DNA of 64,000 nt from UBA11606 sp964504305 (lineage in GTDB: Bacteria; Actinomycetota; Acidimicrobiia; Acidimicrobiales; Aldehydirespiratoraceae), in NCBI GenBank assembly GCA_964504305.1, contig CAZDEB010000011.1, forward strand, positions 57,526 to 121,525, given 5' to 3'. This document shows, one piece after another, positions 7,699 through 16,343 of the stretch. Positions within the stretch are counted from its first letter, which is position 1; every line of letters begins with the position of its first letter. The notes under the pieces are model-generated. The model had not been told where the DNA came from. It was given only the letters and a program-made list of their open reading frames with translations, and searched no databases. The position numbers and the translations under genes are program-made.

Positions 7699-8499
7699 TC
7701 ATCCTGTCGATTCAGGGAACGGCGTGTGGGTCGATTCGAGATCAAGCAAAGCAGTCGGGCAGGTATCGGTGCCTTGGGTGACCTCGTCGAGCCCTTCTGG
7801 CGTGGTGACCTGCGCGTAGTCCTGCAAGTTGGGCTCCGAACCTGGCGTAACCACCGCTGACGATGGCCCGTACACGTTGTAGATCGAGAGAATGTCACCC
7901 AGGTTGAACAGGAAGAACCAAGCTTCGAAGAAGCTGGCCTCGGCGTGGGTGGCCACCGCCATCTGCTCATCCCATCGGCCGGTTGCGCTCTGGAACGAGT
8001 CACCGCCGGCGGTGAGGAGCTGATCGACCGTCATCTGGCCGTTCAAGAACAAGACGATGCGCAGGAACACGGCGTAGTCCCCGCATGGCCCTCCCACCCG
8101 GGCCGAGATCTCATAGGTCCCAGCATTGGCCGGTGTGGACTCAGGCTCGGGTTCAGGCTCGGGCTCGGGCTCGGATTCGGGCTCGGACTGAGGTTCCGGG
8201 TCGATCTCGGGCGCAGCCTCTGGCTGGGTCTGGCCGCCGACCTGGTTGCTCGGGTGTCTTCGCCGAGGGGTGGTCGGCGTAGATCGGGTGCTCGATGGAT
8301 TCCTTGGAGCAATGGCCGGTCGGAGTGTCCTGGCAGCGTGGCTCCGCCACCGCCACAACGCCTTGACCGAAATCGCCGTCGAGATGGGTTGCCGAGACCC
8401 GACCTCAGCGGTCCGTTGCTTTGAGCTCGGCTCTTGCTCGTCGTGTCTCAGTAGCCACAGCCGCGGAATAGAGCCATGGCATGTGCTCCGCCCCCACAT
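7699..8499 (-). CDS. Hypothetical Glu/Pro-repeat protein, frame probably disrupted in its N-terminal half
   Basis: The C-terminal ~180 residues look like a real protein: a PEPESEPEPEPEPE stretch, then GTYEISARVGGPCGDYAVFLRIVLFLNGQMTVDQLL and a region with AWFFLFNLGDILSIYNVYG. No family recognised. Upstream of ~8245 the listed frame becomes arginine-rich and unnatural. A neighbouring frame instead gives a natural-looking sequence (GDFGQGVVAVAEPRCQDTP, then HCSKESIEHPIYADHPSAK) that would join at GGQTQPEAAPE after a one-base shift, and that frame itself hits a stop near 8403. It is either decayed or carries sequence errors; I would not trust the N-terminus. It faces tRNA-Lys remnant A. Confidence 0.45.
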   Translation of the reverse strand: MWGRSTCHGSIPRLWLLRHDEQEPSSKQRTAEVGSRQPISTAISVKALWRWRSHAARTLRPAIAPRNPSSTRSTPTTPRRRHPSNQVGGQTQPEAAPEIDPEPQSEPESEPEPEPEPEPESTPANAGTYEISARVGGPCGDYAVFLRIVLFLNGQMTVDQLLTAGGDSFQSATGRWDEQMAVATHAEASFFEAWFFLFNLGDILSIYNVYGPSSAVVTPGSEPNLQDYAQVTTPEGLDEVTQGTDTCPTALLDLESTHTPFPESTG

Positions 8500-8644
8500 C
8501 GACAGTCACATTGCTCAGGAGCTTCGCTCGCAACTCGGTCGAGCCATCGGCGATCGCTCACCACCACGAAACCAGCGAATGACCACGTCAGAAGGCATTT
8601 TCGCGACCATTCGGGAAGAGTCGACCGGGGGTGTACCAGGCAAA

Positions 8645-8683
8645 ACCCCCTAGGACTCGAACCCAGAACCTGCGGATTAGGAG
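8645..8683 (-). repeat. tRNA-Lys 3'-half remnant A (attachment-site scar)
   Basis: Matches 37 of 39 bases of the intact tRNA-Lys(CTT) gene at 17488-17560, from the acceptor stem through the T-arm to the anticodon loop, in the same orientation. The rest of the tRNA is absent. This is the fragment left when an element integrates at the 3' end of a tRNA gene. Just left of it, at 8627-8638, GGGGGTGTACCA mimics the tRNA 3' end in the opposite orientation. Confidence 0.8.
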
Positions 8684-8802
8684 CAGCGAGGTTGCCGATT
8701 CCGATTTGTAGTGCAACGTGCCCGGAAACGGTTTCTGAACTGGGCAGACACGAGATCTACTGCTGTGGATCGTGTGCGGATATGCCACCTCTATCAGCCC
8801 GA

Positions 8803-8846
8803 CACGGATCTGTTGTGACCACCTCGTGACCACCGGGTTCGATCTG
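8803..8846. repeat. Direct repeat, copy 1, paired with remnant A
   Basis: CACGGATCTGTTGTGACCAC and onward. It is about 80 percent identical to 10845-10887 and starts 155 bases after the CCCT of remnant A, exactly the spacing seen at remnant B. It is probably the conserved end of the two integrated elements. Confidence 0.55.
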
Positions 8847-8903
8847 TGGTTTCAATCCAAATTGTCAATAGCCGGCCACTTCCGACAGATATAGGTCTAA
8901 AGT

Positions 8904-9752
8904 ATGTCTCTGGTGACTAATGGTTTCGGTATGAGATCGACTAGTAGAAGTGTCCCACATTCAATAGCTCCTGTGCTCGAAGCGCTCGAGCTTGACCAGC
9001 CGACGCTGGTCACATTGGGGTTGCTCGAGGAGATGATCGCAGACACCGATGCGGACGTCTCGGCTGATCACGCCGCTCGAATGTTGCGGGAGAGAGGCTG
9101 GCTCCTCCCGCTGCGCACATCAGGAGTCTGGGAGTTTGCCCCCGGCGCCCGTGCTGGAGCATGGGGTGGTGGCGACCCGTTCATTGAGCTTCGAGCGCGA
9201 CTCGCAACCCGACCGATCGACGTCGCAATCGCGGCGGAGTCGGCCGCGTGGCTTCATGGGCTATCGACGCGCGCCCCGGACCCCCACGCCATCGGAGCGC
9301 CGTCGGAGGTGAACATCCCGAAGTCGCTCGACCACTTCCGAGTCGTGCGTTGGTCAACTGCCGAGCCGTATGAAGACAACGACGGGCTCCCGGTGTGGTC
9401 GGTCTCGACGCTGGTGGCCTTTATGGGTGCGAGACCGGAGCGGTACCGCGATTGGCCGAACGTGAGCGAATGGATCGCGACCGCGGCGAAACGGGTAGCA
9501 GTCGAATCACTTCGCCACGAACTCGCCGATCAACCCCGCAGTGGTTGGGCGCGAACGAGCTACCTGTTGTCACTCGGTGCGCAAGACGAACTCGGCAAGG
9601 AGCTTCTGTCCGGGGCGCCAGCTGGTAGCGGACCGTTTCACCTTGGTCCCCGCGACATGAAGTCCAGGTTCTCCTCGCACTTCGAGGTCATCGATCACAT
9701 CTTTCCGACCTGGTGGTCGATCAAGACGACAGCAAATTCGCCAACCGCATGA
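8904..9752 (+). CDS. AbiEi-type antitoxin (type IV toxin-antitoxin), first AbiE pair
   Basis: A 282-residue protein encoded immediately upstream of, and overlapping by 40 bases, an AbiEii nucleotidyltransferase. That order and overlap define AbiE modules. It has an N-terminal winged-helix-like part (SADHAARMLRERGWLLPLRTSGVWEFAPGA) and a middle region DVAIAAESAAWLHGLSTRAPDPHAIGAP, as in AbiEi proteins. In the known AbiE system the antitoxin represses the operon and counteracts the toxin without binding it stably. Sequence similarity to the second AbiEi here (15471-16274) is not apparent by eye. The start at ATG 8904 is plausible; ATG 8931 is an alternative. It lies between tRNA-Lys remnants A and B, so it is likely imported. 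Confidence 0.72.
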   Translation: MSLVTNGFGMRSTSRSVPHSIAPVLEALELDQPTLVTLGLLEEMIADTDADVSADHAARMLRERGWLLPLRTSGVWEFAPGARAGAWGGGDPFIELRARLATRPIDVAIAAESAAWLHGLSTRAPDPHAIGAPSEVNIPKSLDHFRVVRWSTAEPYEDNDGLPVWSVSTLVAFMGARPERYRDWPNVSEWIATAAKRVAVESLRHELADQPRSGWARTSYLLSLGAQDELGKELLSGAPAGSGPFHLGPRDMKSRFSSHFEVIDHIFPTWWSIKTTANSPTA

Positions 9753-10618
9753 GGATCACAGAGGGTTATCTGTCGCAGCACTTCCGAGGACGATCTGGTG
9801 GTCGTGATCCGGCCCTCCTCGACATCGCCCAAGATCATGCGCTCGCGTTTCTCCACGAACAGGGCGTGTTCGAACTCGATGTTGTGCTGAAAGGTGGGAC
9901 TGCGCTGCGCAAGTGCCGGGCCGGGAACGCTGGCCGATTCTCGACCGACCTCGACTTTGCCGTTGAAGACGAAGCCACGGCCGCGCTGGTGCTCGACACC
10001 CTCGATGGTGCCCAAGTCGACGGATTCGGGTTTGCGCTCCAGAACCGGGACGGTGATCGGCGTGCCGATCTCGTGGTCGACACGCCATTTGGTCGCCCTG
10101 GTCTGGGAGCCAAGATCGAGCTGTCGACACGCGGGCTGTGGCTCCCATCGGTGAGAGAGCCACTGGTGCCTCTCCCGATTCACAAACGATATGACGTCGT
10201 CCTGCCGAGCATCCCGGTGATGACACTCGAGGAGCAGATCGCTGAGAAGCTGGCCAGGTATCGCCGAGCGAGCCTCGCCCGAGATCTTTACGACCTCGCG
10301 TGGTGCGCCGAGCGAGCTTTCGATGAGCCCCTCGTGCGACGGCTCTGGGTATTGAAGTGCTTCTTCGACATCGTGGATGACGGGCTCGGCGACAAGCCTG
10401 TCATGGCAGCGGATGTCCTCGATGCTCGCGAGGATTCATCGTTCGCCTCCGAACAGATCGGCTACCTCACCAAGCCGGTCGACGTCGCCGCTTGGGTCCA
10501 CGGTGTGAGGACGCGATTCGGCTTCCTCGGAGAACTGTGTGGCGATGAGTCGACCTGGACAGCTGCGAACCCTCGAGACCGGTGGCAAGCGGTGCAAGCC
10601 GTCGAGGCTCTGACGTGA
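9713..10618 (+). CDS. AbiEii-type nucleotidyltransferase toxin, first AbiE pair
   Basis: A 301-residue protein of the AbiEii/AbiGii nucleotidyltransferase family. The signature is KGGTALRKC...RFSTDLDFAVED: the GG(T) motif, then the S-x-DLDF acidic pair that binds metal. EEQIAEKLARYRRASLARDLYDLAW (Lys and RDLYDL) follows further on. Family members add nucleotides to tRNA or other acceptors and slow growth, giving phage resistance. The start overlaps the antitoxin 3' end by 40 bases, so expression is coupled. Confidence 0.85.
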   Translation: MVDQDDSKFANRMRITEGYLSQHFRGRSGGRDPALLDIAQDHALAFLHEQGVFELDVVLKGGTALRKCRAGNAGRFSTDLDFAVEDEATAALVLDTLDGAQVDGFGFALQNRDGDRRADLVVDTPFGRPGLGAKIELSTRGLWLPSVREPLVPLPIHKRYDVVLPSIPVMTLEEQIAEKLARYRRASLARDLYDLAWCAERAFDEPLVRRLWVLKCFFDIVDDGLGDKPVMAADVLDAREDSSFASEQIGYLTKPVDVAAWVHGVRTRFGFLGELCGDESTWTAANPRDRWQAVQAVEALT

Positions 10619-10689
10619 TCGCCACAAAACGAACTGTAGAGGCGGTCGCCCGCCGGGACTGACCTTGACCGGTCACCTAGTTCGCGGCT

Positions 10690-10725
10690 CCCTGGGACTT
10701 GGACCCAGCACCTGCAGATTCGGAG
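10690..10725 (-). repeat. tRNA-Lys 3'-half remnant B (attachment-site scar)
   Basis: Matches 30 of 36 bases of the same segment of tRNA-Lys(CTT) as remnant A, in the same orientation. Being more diverged, it may be older or under no constraint. With remnant A it brackets the first AbiE pair; with the intact tRNA at 17488 it brackets the second accessory block. Confidence 0.72.
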
Positions 10726-10844
10726 CTACTGAAGGGCTTTCTCGACGCGCCCCGTCGAGTCGCAGGAAATGCCTGCTGATCTGGGATTATGGTCCGATTC
10801 TATCCCAACGAATCCCGTCGAAAACCAGCCAAAACCACGTGATC

Positions 10845-10887
10845 ACGGAACTGTCGTGACACCTCGTGGCCACAGGGTCTCGCTCGT
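10845..10887. repeat. Direct repeat, copy 2, paired with remnant B
   Basis: CACGGAACTGTCGTGACACC and onward. About 80 percent identical to 8803-8846 and again 155 bases from the CCCT of its tRNA remnant. The sequence between remnant and repeat is not clearly conserved. Confidence 0.5.
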
Positions 10888-10892
10888 TTGGA

Positions 10893-11924
10893 TCAGTCGC
10901 AGCCGGGCGGCTTGACTGGAGATGCTTCGTAGACGCCGATGACGCCGCCATCTGGGATGGAGTATTCGATCGTGGCGATGTCTATGAGGGTGACGTGGCC
11001 AAGGATGGTTTCTTGCGCGATAGGCCAGTTTGGGTCAGAGGTCTGGCCGACGCCGGTTTCATCGCCTCGCGGCGGTTCGACGAGATACCAGCTTGTGTCG
11101 TTGAACGAACCTAGGAAGCCCATCCCGCAATGAATATTTAGTGGGTACCGGTAGGTCATCCCTACCTCTAGTGTTGCGTCCCACCTGACGAGCGGCAGAT
11201 CCGGGGTTGGTGGGATCGGTGGTGGTTCTCTCAGCGGAGGGGTTGTGAACGATGGCCACGTCCAAACGAGAATTTCGTCCCCCAACCCGAACGCCAGGGT
11301 TGTCTCTATCGCCGAGGCGACTGCGGTGAGTTTGCCGAAAGGCGGGACGAGTCCGGTGATGTCGACTTCGTTCCAGGCCATGCCGTCGTCGCTTCGCAAC
11401 AGGACGGCCTCGGAACCGTTGGTGCAGGAGACGAAGTCGGTGTAGCAACGATCGGGGTCCTCGATAGCTAAGAAGCTTCGTTTGGCGACGACCCAAAATG
11501 CATCGGCGGCCGTGTGGACCCGGTAGGCGGCGGTCAATCCGTCGTTTGTTGCTGGGTCGATCAGGCTCTGAGTCCATGACTCGCCGCCATCTGACGATGA
11601 GAGGAGGGCCATGTCAAAGTTGTACTGACGAGCCCATGTTTCTCCGGTCACGACAATGATTCCGTCGTGCTCGGCAATGTCGAAGAACTCTCGCCCCTCC
11701 GTGCCCTCGATCGTTGGGGCGTCGACGAATTGCCAAGAAGCCCCGTCGTCGTATGAACGCCACATAGCGGCGCCGTCGGACCCTTTGCCGATAGCGAGAA
11801 GGCCGGAGGACGTTGAGACTAGGTCGAGGATCACCTCGGGCTCGCCTTCGATCTCTGCGGGGACCCACCGAGCAAGGTCGTCGCTGCGCCAAATTGCCGC
11901 AGCGAACGGCCCGTGGTTCGGCAC
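10893..11924 (-). CDS. BNR-repeat (sialidase-like beta-propeller) protein, N-terminus uncertain
   Basis: A 343-residue protein with several Asp-box/BNR signatures: WRSDDLARW, WRSYDDGASWQFV, SSDGGESWTQ and RSDDGMAWNEV. These mark a beta-propeller of the sialidase/WD-like exo-glycosidase fold, but catalytic sialidase residues are not evident and a binding role is equally likely. No signal peptide is present at the listed GTG start. The frame continues naturally upstream (FVYIARRSCGYRR) only to a stop near 11962, right beside an assembly gap, so the N-terminus may be lost to an error. It lies in the accessory block downstream of a large lipoprotein on the same strand. Confidence 0.6.
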   Translation of the reverse strand: MPNHGPFAAAIWRSDDLARWVPAEIEGEPEVILDLVSTSSGLLAIGKGSDGAAMWRSYDDGASWQFVDAPTIEGTEGREFFDIAEHDGIIVVTGETWARQYNFDMALLSSSDGGESWTQSLIDPATNDGLTAAYRVHTAADAFWVVAKRSFLAIEDPDRCYTDFVSCTNGSEAVLLRSDDGMAWNEVDITGLVPPFGKLTAVASAIETTLAFGLGDEILVWTWPSFTTPPLREPPPIPPTPDLPLVRWDATLEVGMTYRYPLNIHCGMGFLGSFNDTSWYLVEPPRGDETGVGQTSDPNWPIAQETILGHVTLIDIATIEYSIPDGGVIGVYEASPVKPPGCD

Positions 11925-11944
11925 GTCGCCGTTCCTCCGGTAGC

Positions 11945-12154
11945 CGCAGCTACGCCTTGCGATGTAGACGAATCAGTCTCCCGCATCGACCGCCGGTTGN
12001 NNNNNNNNNNNNNNNNNNNNNNNNNNNNNNNNNNNNNNNNNNNNNNNNNNNNNNNNNNNNNNNNNNNNNNNNNNNNNNNNNNNNNNNNNNNNNNNNNNNC
12101 GCAGCTACGCCTTGCGATGTAGACGAATCAGTCTCCCGCATCGACCGCCGGTTG
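11945..12154. other. Assembly gap (100 N) between two copies of an identical 55-mer
   Basis: Bases 11945-11999 and 12100-12154 are identical over exactly 55 bases, and the N run (12000-12099) is exactly 100. This is what a scaffolder leaves when two contigs overlapping by one k-mer are not merged. The true sequence is probably obtained by joining 11999 directly to 12155. The flanks are intergenic between the lipoprotein and BNR genes. Confidence 0.85.
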
Positions 12155-12160
12155 CCGTGG

Positions 12161-13813
12161 TCACGCGAAGCAGCCTTCGTTGGACGGGGTGTTTTCAACG
12201 GCCTGATTCAACAGCGCCGTGTGAGTGGCGGTGTTGTAGATGCCGTCGATAGGGAGTTGTTGGTCTTCTTGGAAGCGTCGAACCATGAACGCGGTCACGT
12301 TGTCGTAGATCCCTGGGGTTGAGGACACGAATTCTTCGCCCGGCCGCATCGCTGCTACTTCGTCTGCGATGTGGAGGCAGAAGCCTTCCAAGCCGCGCTG
12401 CACCTGCTCGACTGTGACGCCCGTGCTCCCCGGGCCCAGCGGAAGTGCATCGAGGTCTACGTCGGCAAGACTGAATGCGACATCGAGTCGGAAGTACTCG
12501 AGCCCCATGTCGCCGAGCGTGTACGGGAGCATGGCTTGCAGGTCATAAACGTTGGCAGGGTCGCTGGTGCACACGGTTGCGGGCGCGCCGTTGGTTGGAT
12601 TGAGGTGATCGGCACACACCTCGATGGTCGTCTTTGTTCCGTCGGCGAAGCGCACGTTGGGAGTGGCAAGAGGCCGGTCCACGCCGACTGCGGCCGCCCG
12701 TACCTCTTCGGCTGATCGGCACGCGCTCAGCACAGAGGTTGTGCCATCGCGAGAAACGACCTTGCGGAAAACCCCAGCGCTCGCCACGACCTGGTCACCT
12801 TCGATCGTCCACTCTTCGCCGGTATAGGCGACAACGTTCTCGCTGATGTCGTAGGTGCCGGATGCGAGCCGCCGGATGCCGTCGCCTATCCCCGTGAAGT
12901 CGCCGCATCCGTACCACCCGGCCGGAGTTTCCCTGCCGTCCCACGGTTCGCTTGCCTCAACGGCGACCTGTCTGCCGCTCTCATCGAGCAGCGGGACGAT
13001 CCCGGTGTCGATGACTGCCCAGAGCTGCACGAAAAGTCCGTAGGCACTGGTGCCGCCAATGGCGATGAGGTCATCTACGCCGTCCTCGTTGATGTCGATG
13101 GCAAAGAACGCTTCGTCGAGATTGGGTCCCCGAAATGCCGGGTAGGTGAGTGGTTGCGAATTGCACACGATCCGTTCGACCGAGCCATTACCGCGTGAAG
13201 CGTCCTGCGGCTCCTGAGCCGCGATCCAATCTGGAGTCACATCGTTGCCCAAGTGGACCAGGAGGAATCTCTCGGCGCAGTTCGCTGGAGGCTCAGGTGC
13301 CAGCACTGCCGGAGCTGGTTGTGGTGAGCCCAGCTCGATGCCACGGCGCATGCACCAGTCCGCGAGCTGGGCCCGAGCGGCAAGCTCTGCCGGGGACTCG
13401 GCGGCGCCCCAGGCAATCGCGGTCCAATCTCGCGCCGCGGCGTCCCACTCCGCCTGCAAAGCGCGTAGCCCGGCAGTCGCGTCGGTCCACAGATGCGCAA
13501 TCGCTTCAGGGAGTTTTGGGTCGAGGGCAACAACCTGCGAATCGATTGCGTCGATGTAGACGCGTGCAGTCACCGGGCTGGTCGGAAGCAGCGGCAGTTG
13601 AAGGCCAAGATCGTGGCATACCACTGCGTCTCTTGGATCGCCGAGCGGAATAGCAACCGGTTCGGCTGATGAGTCGTCTTGAGTCGACGGCACGGTTGTT
13701 GTTGACGCCGCTGGCACATCCGTTCCAACCGGATAAGCGTCGGGTGTATCACTCGTCGCGCTGCAGCCAACGCCAACAAGTGCAAGCACGAACGCCATCT
13801 TCCGCCACTTCAT
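12161..13813 (-). CDS. Large lipoprotein with FG-GAP-like and C-terminal peptidoglycan-binding-like segments
   Basis: A 550-residue protein with a signal peptide ending in the lipobox VGVGC, so lipid-anchored on the outer face. A Thr/Ser/Pro-rich linker follows. The middle holds DINEDGVDDLIAIGG, a calcium-binding-like DxNxDGxxDL loop as in FG-GAP/VCBS repeats. The C-terminal ~70 residues (VTAFMVRRFQEDQQ, then LPIDGIYNTATHTALL) resemble a peptidoglycan-binding type-1 repeat. The overall role is unknown; binding the cell wall or a surface polymer is a reasonable guess. The start ATG 13813 is fixed by the signal peptide. It lies in the accessory block left of tRNA-Lys. Confidence 0.7.
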   Translation of the reverse strand: MKWRKMAFVLALVGVGCSATSDTPDAYPVGTDVPAASTTTVPSTQDDSSAEPVAIPLGDPRDAVVCHDLGLQLPLLPTSPVTARVYIDAIDSQVVALDPKLPEAIAHLWTDATAGLRALQAEWDAAARDWTAIAWGAAESPAELAARAQLADWCMRRGIELGSPQPAPAVLAPEPPANCAERFLLVHLGNDVTPDWIAAQEPQDASRGNGSVERIVCNSQPLTYPAFRGPNLDEAFFAIDINEDGVDDLIAIGGTSAYGLFVQLWAVIDTGIVPLLDESGRQVAVEASEPWDGRETPAGWYGCGDFTGIGDGIRRLASGTYDISENVVAYTGEEWTIEGDQVVASAGVFRKVVSRDGTTSVLSACRSAEEVRAAAVGVDRPLATPNVRFADGTKTTIEVCADHLNPTNGAPATVCTSDPANVYDLQAMLPYTLGDMGLEYFRLDVAFSLADVDLDALPLGPGSTGVTVEQVQRGLEGFCLHIADEVAAMRPGEEFVSSTPGIYDNVTAFMVRRFQEDQQLPIDGIYNTATHTALLNQAVENTPSNEGCFA

Positions 13814-13915
13814 CTCACAACGGTAGACGATGAGCGATTGCCGCCGAGAAGACGCCGCTCTCCGGAGCCACGTGCCCGGCTGAGATGAGGGGCTCGGGCG
13901 TCTTGGGCAAGATCG

Positions 13916-14682
13916 TCACTGCGTTGACAGTCCGTCAATGAGCTCCACGATCTCGTCTAAGTCGATGACGATTGGCCCGATCCAACTTGCTGTAGCGGTT
14001 CCGGCCATCTCTGGGGAGAACCCAACGACTTCCTGATATGCCTCGGTTTGATCATCGTTCGCGATGATCCAGGTCGCGGGCCATTGCTCTGGCCGGAATT
14101 CCTCGAGGTTGTTTGGGAACACGACAACGACGATTTCGTACGTTTCGCGATCGATTCGCACCAGCGTCGAGACGGGCAGGCCGCCATCACCTATCCGGCC
14201 GGCCAGGACGGCTGACGAAGTCAGATGGATCCAGCTTGGAGGTGCGCCGGGCATTGGGAACGCCCGCACTATTTCGCCTTCACTGTCGCGGAGGAGAATC
14301 TCGCCGTACTCGCCGGCGCACACAAAGTCGACGAGGTACTCGCCGTCCGGATCTCCGACAACACAGCCGAGCGCTTGCGCATCTTTGCTCACTTGATCAC
14401 TGAGTTCTGCAAGAACCCATGTGCCTTCGGAAGCTGAAACCTCAACCTGAACAGCCACCCGATCGTCGACCGAAAGCTCCGCGACCGCTGGCACCACGCC
14501 GTCACGCTCAGCCGCATCGCGAGACTGACTTGGGCCCGCCGTCGCCACCTCACCGTCCCTGACCCCGCCCACGTATAGCGCCACCCGGCGACGAGCCGGC
14601 CGCGGCGAGCGTGAAGCCACCAGAACGTGGTGAGCGTGAAGAGGAGAGCAAAGATGCTGATGCTCAGGGATACGACTGCCAC
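13916..14682 (-). pseudogene. Single-helix membrane protein of unknown function, interrupted by a frameshift
   Basis: From ATG 14682 one frame gives a convincing N-terminal helix (VVSLSISIFALLFTLTTFWWLHARRGR) and then turns arginine-rich near 14590. A second frame continues naturally to the stop at 13916 (DDRVAVQVEVSASEGTWVLAEL ... IDLDEIVELIDGLSTQ). Joining them needs one shift within a GC-rich stretch around 14575-14600. Intact, it would be a ~255-residue protein with one transmembrane helix and an exposed beta-rich domain. It is either a pseudogene or a sequencing indel. No family recognised. Its end is 233 bases from the AbiEii toxin start, on the same strand. Confidence 0.5.
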
Positions 14683-14691
14683 CTTGGACTC

Positions 14692-15474
14692 CTACCCCAC
14701 TCCTACTGCTTCGATGACGGCCCGTGCGACTGCCGCGCCCGCTTCGATCGAGTAGCTCTCGGGCCACTCGGTGATGAGCCCGTCGAGATCACTCGTGAAG
14801 CGTTCGTCGTCAAGCTTGGCGTCGAGATTGTCCATGGCCAGGTAAGGCTCCCAGCCATCGGGACGATAGGGGCCGAAGCAATCGGCAATGGCTTCGGGCG
14901 TGACGTTGGCCTCTTCGACGGCGAGCCACATGTCGAACAGGTCGCGGCCCTTGCGTCGCTGGTAGAGGGCGCGGATCTTGGTTGCCACCAGCTCCTCGAG
15001 CGTGAAGGTAACGACGTCCGCTTCGCCTCCGAACCACGGGCTGTCGATCGAGAGAGGGCGCGTCGTCAGCGGCTCGGCCGGCGATCGTTCGTAGGTATTC
15101 ATCTCGATCTTGATACGCATGCGTTGGCCTCCGAGGAACGTCGAATCGAGCCGTGCCTTTGGGTGCCGTCGGACATCAGTCTGCACCTTGTCGAATCCGA
15201 CGATGTCGGCGATGTCGCGGATCGCATCGAGAATTTCGCCCACACCGCCAGCCGTGCGACGTACAAAGTCAAGGTCTTCGCTGTAGCGCCACGGACGGTC
15301 CATCCAGAGTTGATGGAGGCAGGTGCCGCCCCTGAAGACGAGCTCCTGACCGAGGAGTGGGTGGCGTGCGATCTCGACGATTAGCCGAGAGAGGACGAGA
15401 TCCTGTTCGATCTGTTCGTCAGTCGGCCACGGCCGCACCGCTCGCCAGTGGGTGAGGTCTGCGTCGGCGATCAC
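14692..15474 (-). CDS. AbiEii-type nucleotidyltransferase toxin, second AbiE pair
   Basis: A 260-residue nucleotidyltransferase toxin. Key features are ELVFRGGTCLHQLW followed by YSEDLDFVRR (the metal-binding acidic pair), MRIKIEMNT, and EELVATKIRALYQRRKGRDLFDMW (conserved Lys and RDLFD). GTG 15474 overlaps the antitoxin stop as GTGA, so translation is coupled. Known AbiEii proteins are GTP-binding toxins acting by abortive infection; phage targets cannot be read here. It differs greatly from the toxin at 9713-10618, so the two pairs are not a duplication. Confidence 0.88.
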   Translation of the reverse strand: MIADADLTHWRAVRPWPTDEQIEQDLVLSRLIVEIARHPLLGQELVFRGGTCLHQLWMDRPWRYSEDLDFVRRTAGGVGEILDAIRDIADIVGFDKVQTDVRRHPKARLDSTFLGGQRMRIKIEMNTYERSPAEPLTTRPLSIDSPWFGGEADVVTFTLEELVATKIRALYQRRKGRDLFDMWLAVEEANVTPEAIADCFGPYRPDGWEPYLAMDNLDAKLDDERFTSDLDGLITEWPESYSIEAGAAVARAVIEAVGVG

Positions 15475-16274
15475 AGTTCGTGCTCGATGTCAGAGTTGAT
15501 GATCACGTGCCAGCGTTGGTCACGTTCTCCGTCGCCGTGGCCCGGAGATAGCTCGTGGTAGCGGCTACTGGCGACGTGCTGCTGAAGTGGATCGGTGTTG
15601 AGGCTGGTGCCGGTCTCGTCGGCCATCAGGTCGACGAGGTAACCGACACGCTGTGCGACCGGTGATGGGTAGTTGCGGGCGGCATCGACGAGTCCGCCCG
15701 GGTCGAGCTTCTTGTCGTCGAGCAGGTCACCAATGATCGTTGCGACGTTCGACAGGCCGCCGGCGTGCTGTGGCGACTCGACCAGATCTAGCACCGTCAC
15801 CTCTGCGGTCGAGACCGTGATCCTGCCCGTGGGGACGGTATGGCGTTCCCGAGGCCTCGATTCGATGTCGGACCGCTGCAGGAATTGGATCCGGCTTCGC
15901 CCGATGCGGCGCTCTCTTAGTCGCGCCGGGGTAACGACCTGGAACACCATGGGGGACTGGTGGGAGGCGCCGTGAATCGCTGCGGCCGAGAGCATCGCGA
16001 CGTAGTAGTCGTGGCCGAGATGGATCATGAGTTGGTCGATGTAGTGGCTCGCCGGCGGCGCTCCGGCGCTGCGGTGACCTGGCGGAACGGGGACCCAGCC
16101 GCCCTTGGTCACCGAAATCATCTTGCCCGCTTCTCTGGCCCGTTCAAGACTCGCAGGCACCCTTGTCGGCGCGACGCCCAACACGGTCGCGGCCTCAGCC
16201 GTCGTGATGAAGTGCCGCCCCTGGGAGAGGAGCCAGTCGGCCAGAGCCCCGGGCTGAACAGCTGTCGTGTTCAT
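15471..16274 (-). CDS. AbiEi-type antitoxin and autorepressor, second AbiE pair
   Basis: A 267-residue protein with an N-terminal winged helix (HFITTAEAATVLGVAPTRVPASLERAREAGKMISVTKGGWVPVPPG) typical of AbiEi. Its C-terminal antitoxin domain includes YYVAMLSAAAIHGASHQSPMVFQVV and TVLDLVESPQHAGGLSNVATII. AbiEi proteins bind inverted repeats in their own promoter; a strong palindrome sits 11 bases upstream of this start. It overlaps the toxin gene by GTGA. ATG 16274 is the chosen start. Confidence 0.85.
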   Translation of the reverse strand: MNTTAVQPGALADWLLSQGRHFITTAEAATVLGVAPTRVPASLERAREAGKMISVTKGGWVPVPPGHRSAGAPPASHYIDQLMIHLGHDYYVAMLSAAAIHGASHQSPMVFQVVTPARLRERRIGRSRIQFLQRSDIESRPRERHTVPTGRITVSTAEVTVLDLVESPQHAGGLSNVATIIGDLLDDKKLDPGGLVDAARNYPSPVAQRVGYLVDLMADETGTSLNTDPLQQHVASSRYHELSPGHGDGERDQRWHVIINSDIEHEL

Positions 16275-16284
16275 GTCGGCAAGG

Positions 16285-16319
16285 GTATCAAACTCCGGCG
16301 TAGCGCCGTGGTTTGATAC
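16285..16319. promoter_or_regulatory. Nested palindrome in the abiE promoter, probable AbiEi operator
   Basis: Outer arms GTATCAAAC (16285-16293) and GTTTGATAC (16311-16319) are perfect complements, and inner arms GGCG/CGCC (16297-16300, 16304-16307) are nested inside. It sits directly upstream of the antitoxin start with no T-run, so an autoregulatory operator is likelier than a terminator. Confidence 0.65.
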
Positions 16320-16343
16320 GTGAAGTGTGGTTGCGGTTTGGAA

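Noticed and set aside
8645..8683. A functional tRNA at the remnant sites (also 10690-10725)
   Set aside because: Only the 3' half is present and no D-arm or 5' acceptor strand can be found nearby.
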